Positions 18,226-27,297 of a stretch of DNA of 64,000 nt are shown piece by piece. The DNA is taken from positions 20,867-84,866 of the forward strand of contig NZ_JAGINP010000035.1 in assembly GCF_017876155.1 (NCBI RefSeq). The letters are read 5' to 3'. The DNA is from Azospirillum rugosum (GTDB lineage Bacteria > Pseudomonadota > Alphaproteobacteria > Azospirillales > Azospirillaceae). Within the stretch, counting starts at the first letter, position 1. Each line of letters begins with the position of its first letter. The translations under genes and the position numbers were made by a program. The notes under the pieces were generated by a model, which worked only from the letters and a program-made list of their open reading frames with translations, was not told the origin of the DNA and made no database searches.

Positions 18226-18981
18226 TCACAGGACCTTGTCGAGGAAGGCCTTCAGGCGCGGGTCGTTCGGGCTCTTGAAGAGCCGGGCGGGCGGGCCGTG
18301 CTCCACGATCACGCCTTTGTCGGTGAAGAAGATTTCGTCCGCGACCTCCTGGGCGAAACGCATCTCGTGCGTGACCAGCACGCAGGTCATGCCTTCGCGG
18401 GCCAGCTCGCGGATCACGTTCAGGACCTCGCTGACCATCTCCGGGTCCAGGGCGGCGGTCACCTCGTCGAACAGGATGACGCGCGGCTGCATGGCCAGCG
18501 CGCGGGCGATGGCGACGCGCTGCTGCTGCCCGCCGGACAGCTCGCCCGGATAGGCGTTCTCCTTCCCGGTCAGCCGCACCTTGGCGAGCAGGGCCAACGC
18601 CCGCTCGCGAACCACCGCCGGCTTCTCGCCCAGCACCTGGACGGGCGCCATGGTCAGGTTCTGCAGCACCGTGCGGTGCGGAAAGAGATTGTACTGCTGG
18701 AACACCATGGCGACCTCATGCCGGAGCGGCACAAGGTGCTTATCCTTGGTCAGCGTCTCCACCGCGAAGGAGCCGACCCGGACGGTGCCGCGGTCGATGG
18801 TGATCAGGCCGTTGATGCAGCGCAGGATCGTCGATTTGCCCGAGCCGGACGGTCCGATGATGCACACGACGCCACCGTCGCGGACGGACATCGACACGCC
18901 CTTGAGCACCTCGATGGAGCCGAAGGACTTGTGGACGTCCCGCAATTCGATGAGCGGGGCGGATGGTTGGACTTGGGTCAT
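18226..18981 (-). CDS. ABC transporter ATP-binding protein, polar amino acid (GlnQ/HisP) type
   Basis: A 251-residue ATPase with Walker A GPSGSGKST, Q-loop VFQQYNLFPH, signature LSGGQQQR, Walker B VILFDEVTAALDPE and switch His in THEM. The QQYNLFPH and EVTAALDPE phrases are typical of the polar amino-acid group. The start at 18981 is set by a 4-nt overlap with the upstream permease stop, which suggests translational coupling. It energises the two permeases encoded just upstream. Confidence 0.96.
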   Translation of the reverse strand: MTQVQPSAPLIELRDVHKSFGSIEVLKGVSMSVRDGGVVCIIGPSGSGKSTILRCINGLITIDRGTVRVGSFAVETLTKDKHLVPLRHEVAMVFQQYNLFPHRTVLQNLTMAPVQVLGEKPAVVRERALALLAKVRLTGKENAYPGELSGGQQQRVAIARALAMQPRVILFDEVTAALDPEMVSEVLNVIRELAREGMTCVLVTHEMRFAQEVADEIFFTDKGVIVEHGPPARLFKSPNDPRLKAFLDKVL

Positions 18982-19787
18982 TTGCGCACTCGCACCCGTT
19001 GCTCCAGCCAACGCGTCAGGATGGCGATGGGAAAGCAGAAGAGAAAGAAGAGGTAGAGGATGTAGAGGTACACCGCGGTCGCCACGTGGTCGCCGTCGCT
19101 GGCGATGACCGTGCGGGCGACCGACAGCACGTCGTGCGTCCCCGTGACCACGACCAGGCTGGAGCCGATGAACAGCATCGCGTAGGTCGTCATCAGGTTC
19201 GGTGTCATGATCGGGATCGCCTGGGGAACCACCACGCGCCGCAGGATCTGGAGCCGGCGGTAGCCGAGCGCGCGCGCCGACTCCCACTGGCCGGTGGGCA
19301 CGGACTCCACGCCGCCGCGGAACACCTCCGCGATGTTGGCCGTGACCGGCAGCGCCAAGCCGATGGTCGCCTTGATCATCGGGGAGATCTCGATGAACCG
19401 GCCGAAGATCCGCACCTCGAAGGGCAGCAGGTAGAGCATTGCGTAGAGCACGACCAGCCAGGGCGAGTTCCGCAGCAGGTTCATGACCAGGACTGACGGG
19501 CCGCGGATCACCGCCGACTGCGAGATCATCCCGACGCCAAGCGCCGTGCCGGCGACCGCGGCCAGCGCCATCGCCCACAGGCTGATGACGATGTTGGCGG
19601 CGAAGCCACCCTCAAACGCCGAGAAATCGGCCGAACCGCTGAGCAGCAGCGGCGTCCGCCCCGCCACGTCACGCAGGATGGCGCCGCTGTCCGCGCCATA
19701 GACCGCGACGAACAGCGCCACGAGGACCAGCGTGACGCCCAGCACGCCGACCAGGAAGATTTTGACGTGTGCGTTCATGGCCGTCAC
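18978..19787 (-). CDS. ABC transporter permease, polar amino acid (HisM/GlnP) type
   Basis: A 269-residue inner-membrane protein with a long first transmembrane segment and the EAA-like loop AFRGGVESVPTGQWESARALGYRRLQILRRVVVPQA of the HisM family (partial phrase: EVFRGGVESVPTGQWESARA). It starts at GTG 19787, overlapping the stop of the upstream permease by 4 nt (GTGA); ATG at 19778 is the alternative. It forms the heterodimeric channel with the gene at 19784-20491. Confidence 0.93.
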   Translation of the reverse strand: MTAMNAHVKIFLVGVLGVTLVLVALFVAVYGADSGAILRDVAGRTPLLLSGSADFSAFEGGFAANIVISLWAMALAAVAGTALGVGMISQSAVIRGPSVLVMNLLRNSPWLVVLYAMLYLLPFEVRIFGRFIEISPMIKATIGLALPVTANIAEVFRGGVESVPTGQWESARALGYRRLQILRRVVVPQAIPIMTPNLMTTYAMLFIGSSLVVVTGTHDVLSVARTVIASDGDHVATAVYLYILYLFFLFCFPIAILTRWLEQRVRVRK

Positions 19788-20491
19788 GACCCGTAGCCGG
19801 GGATGCGGACGGCGGCGGCGATCCGGCGGACGATCAGCACGGCCACGCCGGTGATCACCAGGTAGACCACCCAGATCAGCAGCATGACCTCAAGGTTGCG
19901 GAACGTCTCCAGCATGATTTGCGTGGCTCCGTACATCACGTCCGCCACGGCGACGAGCACCGCCTGGGACGATGTCTTGATCAGGCTGACGATGTTGCTC
20001 GCCATCGGCGGGATGCACAGCCGGAGGCCGATCGGCAGCTCGACGTGGCGGAAGGTTTGCAACCGGGTGTAGCCGAGCGCGCGGGCGCCCTCCACGGTCT
20101 GCGACGGCACGGCGAGCAGGCCCGAGCGGATGATCTCGACCGCGATCGCGCCGTTGTAGAGGCCGAGCGAGAGCACCACGCAGGTGAAGCCGGTGAACAG
20201 CGGGATGCTCCGTCCCGTCGCCGGATCGGTGAGCGTCAGCCCGATGTCCGACAGCATGAAGTACAGGAAGAACAGCTGGACCAGCGGCGGCGTGTTGCGG
20301 AACAGTTCCACGAAGATGGTCGTCGGCGTTTGCAGGTAGCGCACGTTGAGATGAAGGAAGGCGGCGCCGATGATGCCGATGACGAACATCAGCACGATGC
20401 CGAGCAGGCTGAGAAGGACCGTGGTGCTGATTCCGTTCAGCAGCCAGCGCTGGTAGAGCGGGTCGAGCAGCCAGGCGTAATCGAGGGTCAT
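19784..20491 (-). CDS. ABC transporter permease, polar amino acid type
   Basis: A 235-residue membrane protein of the same family, with VELFRNTPPLVQLFFLYF near residue 85 and the coupling loop SGLLAVPSQTVEGARALGYT. The ATG at 20491 overlaps the stop of the upstream FMN oxidase by 4 nt (ATGA), so oxidase and permeases are co-translated. Together with its partner permease, the ATPase and the binding protein at 21742 it makes a complete importer. Confidence 0.95.
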   Translation of the reverse strand: MTLDYAWLLDPLYQRWLLNGISTTVLLSLLGIVLMFVIGIIGAAFLHLNVRYLQTPTTIFVELFRNTPPLVQLFFLYFMLSDIGLTLTDPATGRSIPLFTGFTCVVLSLGLYNGAIAVEIIRSGLLAVPSQTVEGARALGYTRLQTFRHVELPIGLRLCIPPMASNIVSLIKTSSQAVLVAVADVMYGATQIMLETFRNLEVMLLIWVVYLVITGVAVLIVRRIAAAVRIPGYGS

Positions 20492-21702
20492 GCGTCAGCC
20501 TCGACCGTCGTGCCTCGACCGTCGTGAAGGAGGGCGACCTTGTCGAACTCGTCCAGGCGGGTGATGCCCAGAAGCGCCATGGTCCGGCCGATGTCGTCCT
20601 TCATCAGCGACAGGGCGTGATCCAGCGCCACCTTCTCGCCCGCCGCCGCGGCGAGGAGGAGCGGCCGGCCGACGAAGACGAAGCGGGCGCCGAGCTTGAT
20701 CGCCTTCAGCACGTCGCTGCCGCGGCGCACCCCGCCGTCGTACATCACAGTCAGGCCGTCCACCTGGTCGGCGATCCGCTCCAGCAGGTCGAGCGCGCCG
20801 GCCGCGCAGTCGATCTGCCGGCCGCCATGGTTGGACACGATGATGCCGTCCACGCCCGCCTTCTCCGCCATCCGGGCGTCGGCGGCCGACATCACGCCCT
20901 TGAGGACCAGCCGCCCGGTCCAGCGCTTGCGGATCCGCTCGATGTGCGTCCAGGACAGGCCGGCCCGCCGGCCGATGTCGCGGACGAGCGTCCGGGAGAA
21001 GACCGGCGGTCCCCGCTCCGCGTCCATGTTCTCGAAATGCGGTGCGTTGCCCGACAGAAAGCTGCGCAGCAGCACCCGCCACAGCCACCCCGGCCGGGTC
21101 GCCCCCTGCCACGCCAGATCGAGGCTCGGCTGGACCGGGGAGCGGAAGCCGTGGCGCGCGGCCAGCTCGTGCTGCCCGTGCACCGCCGTGTCGACGGTCA
21201 CCACCAGCGTGTCGAACCCGGCCCGCTCCACCCGCTCGACCATCGGGCGGATGCGGTCCTCGTCGCCGGGGATGTAGGCCTGGAACCAGCTGGTCGGGCC
21301 GGCCTGCCGCACCTCCTCCAGCCGGGTCAGCGACGCGCCGCTGAGGATGAAGGGAAGCCCGGCCTGCGCCGCCGAGCGGGCGAACAGGACGTCGCAGTCC
21401 GGCGCCACCAGCCGGCTGAACCCCATCGGCGCGATGCCGAACGGGCTTGCGTAGTCGACCCCGAACAGCCGGGTGGTCGTGTCGACGCCCGACACGTCGA
21501 CCAGCACGTTCGGGACGAAGGCCCGCTCGGCAAAGGCCCGGAGGTTGCGGCGGTGGGTCGCCCCATCCTCGGAATAGCCGGACACGTATTTGAAGATCGC
21601 CCGCGGCAGCGTCCGTTCGGCCATCGGTTCGAAGTCGTTCAGGCACAGCGCCTGTTCCATCACCCGCGGCAGGCGCCGCGGGGTGACCTCACGTTCGTGC
21701 AT
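20488..21702 (-). CDS. FMN-dependent alpha-hydroxy-acid oxidase/dehydrogenase (LldD/GOX type)
   Basis: A 404-residue TIM-barrel flavoprotein. It has PRAIFKYVSGYSEDG at the N-terminus, FGIAPMGFSRL for FMN contact, the active-site phrase SNHGGRQID near residue 290 with the catalytic His, and GARFVFVGRPLL near the end. It oxidises L-2-hydroxy acids (lactate, glycolate, mandelate class) to 2-oxo acids; the sequence does not settle oxidase versus quinone-linked dehydrogenase. It sits inside an ABC importer operon, between binding protein and permeases, so the imported compound is probably its substrate. Confidence 0.93.
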   Translation of the reverse strand: MHEREVTPRRLPRVMEQALCLNDFEPMAERTLPRAIFKYVSGYSEDGATHRRNLRAFAERAFVPNVLVDVSGVDTTTRLFGVDYASPFGIAPMGFSRLVAPDCDVLFARSAAQAGLPFILSGASLTRLEEVRQAGPTSWFQAYIPGDEDRIRPMVERVERAGFDTLVVTVDTAVHGQHELAARHGFRSPVQPSLDLAWQGATRPGWLWRVLLRSFLSGNAPHFENMDAERGPPVFSRTLVRDIGRRAGLSWTHIERIRKRWTGRLVLKGVMSAADARMAEKAGVDGIIVSNHGGRQIDCAAGALDLLERIADQVDGLTVMYDGGVRRGSDVLKAIKLGARFVFVGRPLLLAAAAGEKVALDHALSLMKDDIGRTMALLGITRLDEFDKVALLHDGRGTTVEADA

Positions 21703-21741
21703 GATGAAGGTCCGATCAGGCGAAGGTTGGCGACGGCGGCA

Positions 21742-22584
21742 TCACTTGGCGGCCACCTTCACCTTGGCCTCCTCGGCCCGCTTCGTCACGTAGTCGCTGA
21801 CGCCGAGGTTGTACTTCACCTCGCCGCCCGTCATCAGGCCGGCGGCCTCGGCGCGGATGATGGCCTTGTTCACGGCGGCCAGGAAGGCCGGCTCGTTCTT
21901 GCGGACGCCGCCGCCGATGGGGACGTATTCGAAGGCGCCGAGCGCCACCTTGTACTTGTCCTTCCACCCCTCCTCGTTCACCTTCATGTTGACGTTCGGA
22001 CCGTCGTAGGCGACGGCGTCGCACCGGTTGTCCTGGAACGCCTTGTAAATCTCGGCGGTCCCGGTGAAGAGGACGAGCTGGGCGCCGTATTTCTCGATCA
22101 GCATCCGGTTGTACAGGTTGCCCTGGCTTCCGCAGATCTTGCGGCCGCGGATGTCGTCCCACGACGTGTAGGTCGCGTCCTTCGGCGCCATCAGGACCAT
22201 GCCGGCCATCGAGTAATAGGCTTCGGTGTAGTCGAGGACCTTCTCGCGCTCCGCCGTCTTGCCCAGCGTCGCGAAGATCACGTCGATGCGCCCGGCGTTC
22301 AGCAGCTCGATGCGGTTCGACGCGACGACCGGCACCATTTCGATGGCCGTCTCGGACCCGAGGAGATCCTTGGCCACGGACCGGGCCAGATCGACCTCGA
22401 AGCCGGTGAGCTGGCCCGCGGAGTCCAAATAGCCGAAGGGTACGTAATCGTTGCGGATGCCCACGATCAGCTTGCCGCGTTCCTTGACGCGATCGAGCTG
22501 GTCGGCCTGCGCCTGCGCGCAGAAGGCGACGCCCGCCGCCAGGAGAGAAAGGAAGGCGAAAGGCTTGGCAAATCGCTGCTTCAT
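21742..22584 (-). CDS. Substrate-binding protein, family 3 (polar amino acid type)
   Basis: A 280-residue periplasmic protein with a cleavable Sec signal (hydrophobic core, AQAQADQ cleavage region). It carries the family-3 pattern: KLIVGIRNDYVPFGYLDSAG, LTGFEVDLARSVAKDLLG, and FATLGKTAEREKVLDYTEAY. In amino-acid binders a conserved Arg often contacts the alpha-carboxylate; here the equivalent region reads TAEREKV. The ligand is probably a carboxylate, perhaps a 2-hydroxy acid given the operon. It is the first gene of the minus-strand operon that runs to 16426. Confidence 0.94.
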   Translation of the reverse strand: MKQRFAKPFAFLSLLAAGVAFCAQAQADQLDRVKERGKLIVGIRNDYVPFGYLDSAGQLTGFEVDLARSVAKDLLGSETAIEMVPVVASNRIELLNAGRIDVIFATLGKTAEREKVLDYTEAYYSMAGMVLMAPKDATYTSWDDIRGRKICGSQGNLYNRMLIEKYGAQLVLFTGTAEIYKAFQDNRCDAVAYDGPNVNMKVNEEGWKDKYKVALGAFEYVPIGGGVRKNEPAFLAAVNKAIIRAEAAGLMTGGEVKYNLGVSDYVTKRAEEAKVKVAAK

Positions 22585-22706
22585 GAAAAACCCCCTGTCG
22601 TGTGAGCGCGCGTCTTTTCATGGTTTATGGCGCTCTGGCGGTCATGATCGCGTTGAATCTCATAATTTCATAATAGATAATTCGCCTCTCACAATAAGCG
22701 GAGCTT
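22585..22706. promoter_or_regulatory. Divergent promoter region between importer operon and LysR gene
   Basis: 122 bp separate the two divergent starts. The central 22655-22683 stretch is AT-rich, and a GAAT...ATTC dyad spaced by 20 nt is visible (22655-22658 and 22680-22683). LysR regulators commonly bind such divergent spacers. The specific site is a guess. Confidence 0.4.
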
Positions 22707-23624
22707 ATGGACCGCCCGATGAACGTGCGTCAGATCGAGGCCTTCCAGGCAGTGATGGCGACCGGAAGCGTGACGCGCGCCGGCGAGCGGCTGAGCATCT
22801 CGCAGCCCGCCGTCAGCCAGCTGATCGCCCAGCTGGAACGCAGCTGCGGTTTCCCGCTGTTCCACCGGCAGGGCGGCAAGATCACCCCGACCCGCGAGGC
22901 GGAGGCGCTCTACAACGAGGTCCAGCGCATGTTCATCGGCGTGGGCCAGATCGCGCGTGTGGCGACGGCCCTGCGGGAGCAGAACTGGGGATCGGTCAGC
23001 CTCGCCGCCTTTCCGGCGATCACCCGCCGCGTCCTGCCCGACATCGTCTGGAGCTTCTGCAAGGCGCACCCCGACACGCGCTTCCGCCTGGAAAGCATGC
23101 GCTCGCGCAGCCTGATCGACGCGGTGGCCGCGCAGCACGTCGATTTCGGCCTGAGCATCCTGCCGGGCGACCGGCCGGAGGTGGTCAGCGCCCTGCTGCA
23201 CCGGCTGCGCGGCGTGTGCATCCTGCCCGCCGGCCATCACCTGGCCGACCAGCCGACCATCTATGCCCGCGATCTCGCCGACGAGGATTTCGTGTCGCTC
23301 GGCCCGCAGGACCATTCGCGCTACATGATCGACCGGGTGTTCGACGAGCTGAAGGTGTCCCGGCGCAGCCGGATCGAAGCGGGACAGTCGGAGACCGCCT
23401 TTTCCTTCGTCGCGGCGCGGGCCGGCGTCGCCGTGGTCGATCCGATCAGCGCCTTCAACAACGAGGACCCGCGGATCGTCGTCCGCCGCTTCGAACCCGC
23501 CGTTCAGTTCGACATCTGGCTGATCCGGCCGAAGGCGGCGCGCACCTTCAACCTCGTCGACAACTTCGTCGCCTACACGCTGGAGCGGCTCGACCGGTTC
23601 GCCGCGTCGCTGAACGGCGGCTGA
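22707..23624 (+). CDS. LysR-family transcriptional regulator
   Basis: A 305-residue regulator. The winged helix reads MNVRQIEAFQAVMATGSVTRAGERL with ISQPAVSQLIAQLE; the effector-binding domain follows, with FSFVAARAGVAVVDPISAF near the end. It is divergent from the importer/2-hydroxyacid operon and is its most likely regulator. It is clearly paralogous to the next gene (shared GFPLFHRQ, AGVAVVDPLSA and YDIW/FDIW phrases). An alternative start is 22719. Confidence 0.94.
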   Translation: MDRPMNVRQIEAFQAVMATGSVTRAGERLSISQPAVSQLIAQLERSCGFPLFHRQGGKITPTREAEALYNEVQRMFIGVGQIARVATALREQNWGSVSLAAFPAITRRVLPDIVWSFCKAHPDTRFRLESMRSRSLIDAVAAQHVDFGLSILPGDRPEVVSALLHRLRGVCILPAGHHLADQPTIYARDLADEDFVSLGPQDHSRYMIDRVFDELKVSRRSRIEAGQSETAFSFVAARAGVAVVDPISAFNNEDPRIVVRRFEPAVQFDIWLIRPKAARTFNLVDNFVAYTLERLDRFAASLNGG

Positions 23625-23655
23625 CGGGCGGTGCGCGCCGCGGTAGCCTGGGGTC

Positions 23656-24585
23656 ATGAACATACGGCAGCTTGAGGCCTTCAAGGCCATCGTCGAACTG
23701 GGCAGCTTCACCAAGGCGGCCGAACGGCTGCACCTGTCGCAACCCGCGGTCAGCAAGCTGGTCCAGCTTCTGGAGCGCGCCTGCGGCTTTCCCCTGTTCC
23801 ACCGGCAGAAGAACGGCGTCGTCCCGACAGCGGAAGGCACCATGCTCTACGCCGAGGTCGAACGGGTGTTCCTCAGTGTCGATTCCGTGGCGGCGCGGGC
23901 GCGGGCGATCCGCCAGTTCGAACACGGGGAGATCGAGGTGGTGGCCTTCCCGTCGCTCGCCACCCGCCTCCTCCCGCCGATCCTGGCGGCGTTCCTCAAG
24001 GCACGGCCGGGCCTGCGGGTCACTCTGTCCAGCCGCAATTCCTGGCTCCTCGTGGAGCGCGTGGCGACCCAAGGCGTCGACATCGGGTTCGGCATGGTCG
24101 CCACGGACCGGCCGGGTGTCCAATTCGAGCGGCTCTGCACCATGGACGCGGTCTGCGTCCTGCCGCCCGGCCATCCCTTGGCCGACCGCCCGTTGATCGA
24201 TGCCCGCGACCTGGATGGCGAGCGCTTCGTCGCGATGGCCGAAGAGGACCGCGCCCAGCTGAAGGTCGATCAGGCGTTCGCCGCCTGCGGTGCCACGCGC
24301 GACATCGTGCTGAAGGCGCAGCTGACCGAGGCCTGCTGCTCCTTCGTCGCAGCCGGCATGGGCGTCGCCGTGGTGGACCCGTTGAGCGCGATCGATTTCG
24401 GCCCGGAGCGGCTGGTGGTGCGCCCCTTCCGGCCGCGGGTGACCTACGACATCTGGGTCGTCACGCCGAGCTTCCGCGAAATCCCGCTGAGCGCGCGGGC
24501 CATGATCGCGCATGTCCGGAGCCTCCTGACGGAACGCATCGCCGAACTGGAGCGCGGAATCCAGAGCCTGACCCAGGACCCATAA
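23656..24585 (+). CDS. LysR-family transcriptional regulator (paralogue of preceding gene)
   Basis: A 309-residue LysR protein, MNIRQLEAFKAIVELGSFTKAAERL with LSQPAVSKLVQLLE in the winged helix. It shares many phrases with the regulator 31 bp upstream, so a local duplication is likely. It precedes the AtuA/DUF4387 pair by 93 bp on the same strand and probably controls that pair. Confidence 0.94.
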   Translation: MNIRQLEAFKAIVELGSFTKAAERLHLSQPAVSKLVQLLERACGFPLFHRQKNGVVPTAEGTMLYAEVERVFLSVDSVAARARAIRQFEHGEIEVVAFPSLATRLLPPILAAFLKARPGLRVTLSSRNSWLLVERVATQGVDIGFGMVATDRPGVQFERLCTMDAVCVLPPGHPLADRPLIDARDLDGERFVAMAEEDRAQLKVDQAFAACGATRDIVLKAQLTEACCSFVAAGMGVAVVDPLSAIDFGPERLVVRPFRPRVTYDIWVVTPSFREIPLSARAMIAHVRSLLTERIAELERGIQSLTQDP

Positions 24586-24678
24586 CCGCCGGTTATGGCA
24601 GGCGGCCGACAAGCGATTTGACCGGGGCCGCGACCTGCCCGTCAAATTCGCCGGTTCCTGGACCACACGAGAGAAGCA

Positions 24679-26022
24679 ATGGCCGCCATCACAGTGCTCA
24701 CCCCCACGGGGACGCTCGGATACGGGTTCGGTGACGAGGCTCTGGCCCGCGGCATGGCGCTGGGGCCGGCCGTCATCGCGGTCGATGCCGGATCGACCGA
24801 CCCGGGACCGTATTATCTCGGCTCCGGCAAGCCGCTGGTGTCGGACGTCAGCATCAAGCGCGAGCTGACCGCGCTCATCCGCGCCGGCCGGCAGGCGGGC
24901 ATCCCGGTGATCGTCGGCAGCGCCGGCGGCGCCGGATCCGGGGTGCAGGTCGATCGGACGGCCGCGCTGGTCCGCGCCATCGCCCACGAGGAGGGCCTGA
25001 GCTTCCGGCTGGCGACCATCCGCTCGGACATCCCGGTCGAGCGCGCCAAGCGGGCCGTCGCCGCCGGCGAGATCGTCGATTTCGAGGCCGGTGTCCCATT
25101 GACCGGGGAGATGCTGGACGAGACCGTCGCGCTGGTCGCGCAGATGGGGCACGAACCGATCTGCGCGGCTCTGGAGGGCGGTGCCGACGTCATCATCGCC
25201 GGCCGGGCTTGCGACGATTCGGTGATCGCCGCCTTTCCGATCTGGCGCGGCGCCGACCCGGCCCTGGCGATCCACATGGGGAAGATCCTCGAATGCGGCG
25301 CCTTCTCGGCCGAACCCTTCGCCATGGACGTGATGCTCGGCACATTGGACGGCGACGGTTTCCTGCTGGAGCCCGGCAGCTTGGCGCGGCGCGCCTCGGT
25401 CAAGTCGGTGGCCGCCCATTCGCTGTACGAGCGCGAGAATCCCTTCCGGCAATCAGGGCCAGGACACGAGATCGATCTCTCCGGCTGCCGTTTCGAGCAG
25501 GTCGGTGACCGGCAGGTGCGGGTGCGCGGGGCGCGGCTGGTCGAGACGGCCGATTATCGCGTGAAGCTGGAAGGGGCGCGGCTCGCCGGATACCGATCCA
25601 TCGCGATCGCCGGAATCCGCTGCCCGACCACCATCCGGGCGCTCGACGGCATCCTTGCCGACGTGCGGGAGAAGGCGCTGGCCTATTTCGCTCCCGCCCC
25701 GCTCGGCGTGGTCTTCCACGTCTACGGCCGCGACGGCGTGATGAAGGAACTGGAGCCGGAGACGGCGGTGCAGCGCGAGGTCGGGCTGGTGATCGAGGTG
25801 ACCGCCGGCGACCAGGAACTGGCCCATGCCGCCTGTCACCAGATCAGCGGCGCCATGCTGCACTACCACTATCCGGGCGTGGTCAACACGTCGGGAAACC
25901 TCGCCTTCCCCTATTCGCCGTCCGACCTGGACCTCGGCCCCGTCTACGAGTTCAGCGCCTATCACCTGATGAAGGCCGACAGCCCGACGGAGCTGTTCCC
26001 CATCGCGTATGAGGATCTCTGA
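24679..26022 (+). CDS. AtuA family protein (DUF1446, acyclic terpene utilisation type)
   Basis: A 447-residue protein with the DUF1446 landmarks: TPTGTLGYGFGDEALARG at the start, VDAGSTDPGPYYLGSG, IVGSAGGAGS, IIAGRACDDSVIAAFPI, HMGKILECGAFSAEP and SVAAHSLYERENPF. Family members are required for acyclic terpene or other branched-compound catabolism, but no reaction is firmly assigned. GAGAGAAG precedes the ATG. It is immediately followed by a DUF4387 gene, its usual partner, and then by the CoA-transferase-type block on the opposite strand. Confidence 0.93.
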   Translation: MAAITVLTPTGTLGYGFGDEALARGMALGPAVIAVDAGSTDPGPYYLGSGKPLVSDVSIKRELTALIRAGRQAGIPVIVGSAGGAGSGVQVDRTAALVRAIAHEEGLSFRLATIRSDIPVERAKRAVAAGEIVDFEAGVPLTGEMLDETVALVAQMGHEPICAALEGGADVIIAGRACDDSVIAAFPIWRGADPALAIHMGKILECGAFSAEPFAMDVMLGTLDGDGFLLEPGSLARRASVKSVAAHSLYERENPFRQSGPGHEIDLSGCRFEQVGDRQVRVRGARLVETADYRVKLEGARLAGYRSIAIAGIRCPTTIRALDGILADVREKALAYFAPAPLGVVFHVYGRDGVMKELEPETAVQREVGLVIEVTAGDQELAHAACHQISGAMLHYHYPGVVNTSGNLAFPYSPSDLDLGPVYEFSAYHLMKADSPTELFPIAYEDL

Positions 26023-26023
26023 G

Positions 26024-26347
26024 ATGACCGACCGCCTCCTCAAGGACTTGGCCGACATCGTGCGCAGCAAGAACGCCGGCCCCTACCGCATCACCTTCGA
26101 TATCCTGTTCAAGGACCGTGAACGCTACGAGGCCGTCCGCAGCACCGGGGTCATCCGCCCGGAAACGGTGGCTGCGGCCTACGGCATCGCCGTGTCGGAG
26201 GTGTCATCCTTCTTCGAGATCGACATGGCCAACGCCATCAAGATCACCATCCGGCGCCCGCGCGCCCAGGGTTCCAGCGGCGACGGCGACATGTACGGCT
26301 GCCAGCATCACGTTCCGCTGATGCTCATCCGCGTGCCGGTGGCCTGA
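26024..26347 (+). CDS. DUF4387 family protein (AtuA partner)
   Basis: A 107-residue protein with the DUF4387 pattern: LADIVRSKNAGPYRITFDIL, a central AAYGI, IKITIRRP, and the ending DGDMYGCQHHVPL. It starts one base after the AtuA-family stop (TGAGATG), so the two are coupled and probably form a complex. In known fusions DUF4387 is attached to the C-terminus of AtuA-type proteins. No reaction is established. Confidence 0.93.
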   Translation: MTDRLLKDLADIVRSKNAGPYRITFDILFKDRERYEAVRSTGVIRPETVAAAYGIAVSEVSSFFEIDMANAIKITIRRPRAQGSSGDGDMYGCQHHVPLMLIRVPVA

Positions 26348-26415
26348 AGGGCACTGCCAATGCAACAGTGCCGCTGCGCGCCGATTTGTGCGTCAAGGTC
26401 TCGTCAGAGGGACCG

Positions 26416-27297
26416 TCAGAGGGACCGTGCCGTCCGGCGCCCCAGCAGGATGCCGTTTGGATCAACGTGGCGGCGCAACAAGTCCAGCTCGTCCTTGGTG
26501 GGAGCGGCGGTCAATGGAGCGTTCCTGGCGTCCACGGCAAAGCCGGTGTGCTCGGCAAGGTCCATGCGGTCGCTCGCGCGATGGACGGACTTCACGCGGA
26601 TGCGCCCGGCCTCCTTGTCGAAGTCGAACACGCATTTCGGGGTCACCACCCATTCCGGCCCGCCGTGGTTCAGGCCGAGGCGCCGACGTCCCTCCAGCCC
26701 ACCCGGGTAGCCGACGCCGGACACGTAGTCCACCTTCTCCACGAAGTTGCGGCGCGCGTGGTGGGGCATCATCACGTATTCGCGCCCGAACAGGGTCATG
26801 TGCTCCGGCTGGAGGATCGGGCCGACGAGGCGGACCTTGGGCTTGGCCGGATCGCCGATGCAGACGCTGTTGATGCTGCCCACCGCATCGACCTGCACGC
26901 CGGAGCTGAAGCCGAAGTCGATATCGCCGCGCTTGATCGCCCAGGGGCCCGGGTAGGTCAGCATCTGCGCGTCGCAGGGAAGGTCGCGCAGGACGGAATC
27001 GAACTCCGAATCCGGCATGACGGACAGGGAGCCCAAATCCGGGTTGTGCGACCAACCAGCCAGCAGGATGGTCAGGTTCGGCGCGTGCATCGCCTGCGCC
27101 AGCGACATGGCGGCGAGTGGAATGGACGTGCCGAACAGCGCCGCCGCCCCGCCGGTGACGAGGCCGGTGAAGCCGACCTCCCCGTCGGCGAAGGAGCGGG
27201 CAAGGTTGACCGCGATGGTCTCCGCCAGCGTCGCGCCGTCCGGGCTGCCGTCGAGCGGGGTGTCGTTGACGGCCGTGTTGTTGAGGTTGGCGCTCAT
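26416..27297 (-). CDS. Class-I CoA-transferase-fold beta-type subunit, catalytic Glu not seen (pair 1)
   Basis: A 293-residue protein that follows the glutaconate CoA-transferase beta subunit over its length: FTGLVTGGAA, MHAPNLTILLAGW, GGVQVDAVGSIN-type text, KPKVRLVGP, KVDYVSGVGYPGG, GLNHGGPEWVVTPK. In the glutaconate enzyme the phrase after YAP contains the Glu that forms the CoA thioester. Here the aligned text is APNLTILLAGW, with Ala at that place. Loss of this Glu is known in IpdAB-type ring-opening CoA hydrolases, so hydrolysis rather than CoA transfer is plausible. It overlaps the alpha-type subunit gene by 4 nt (ATGA). Confidence 0.85.
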   Translation of the reverse strand: MSANLNNTAVNDTPLDGSPDGATLAETIAVNLARSFADGEVGFTGLVTGGAAALFGTSIPLAAMSLAQAMHAPNLTILLAGWSHNPDLGSLSVMPDSEFDSVLRDLPCDAQMLTYPGPWAIKRGDIDFGFSSGVQVDAVGSINSVCIGDPAKPKVRLVGPILQPEHMTLFGREYVMMPHHARRNFVEKVDYVSGVGYPGGLEGRRRLGLNHGGPEWVVTPKCVFDFDKEAGRIRVKSVHRASDRMDLAEHTGFAVDARNAPLTAAPTKDELDLLRRHVDPNGILLGRRTARSL

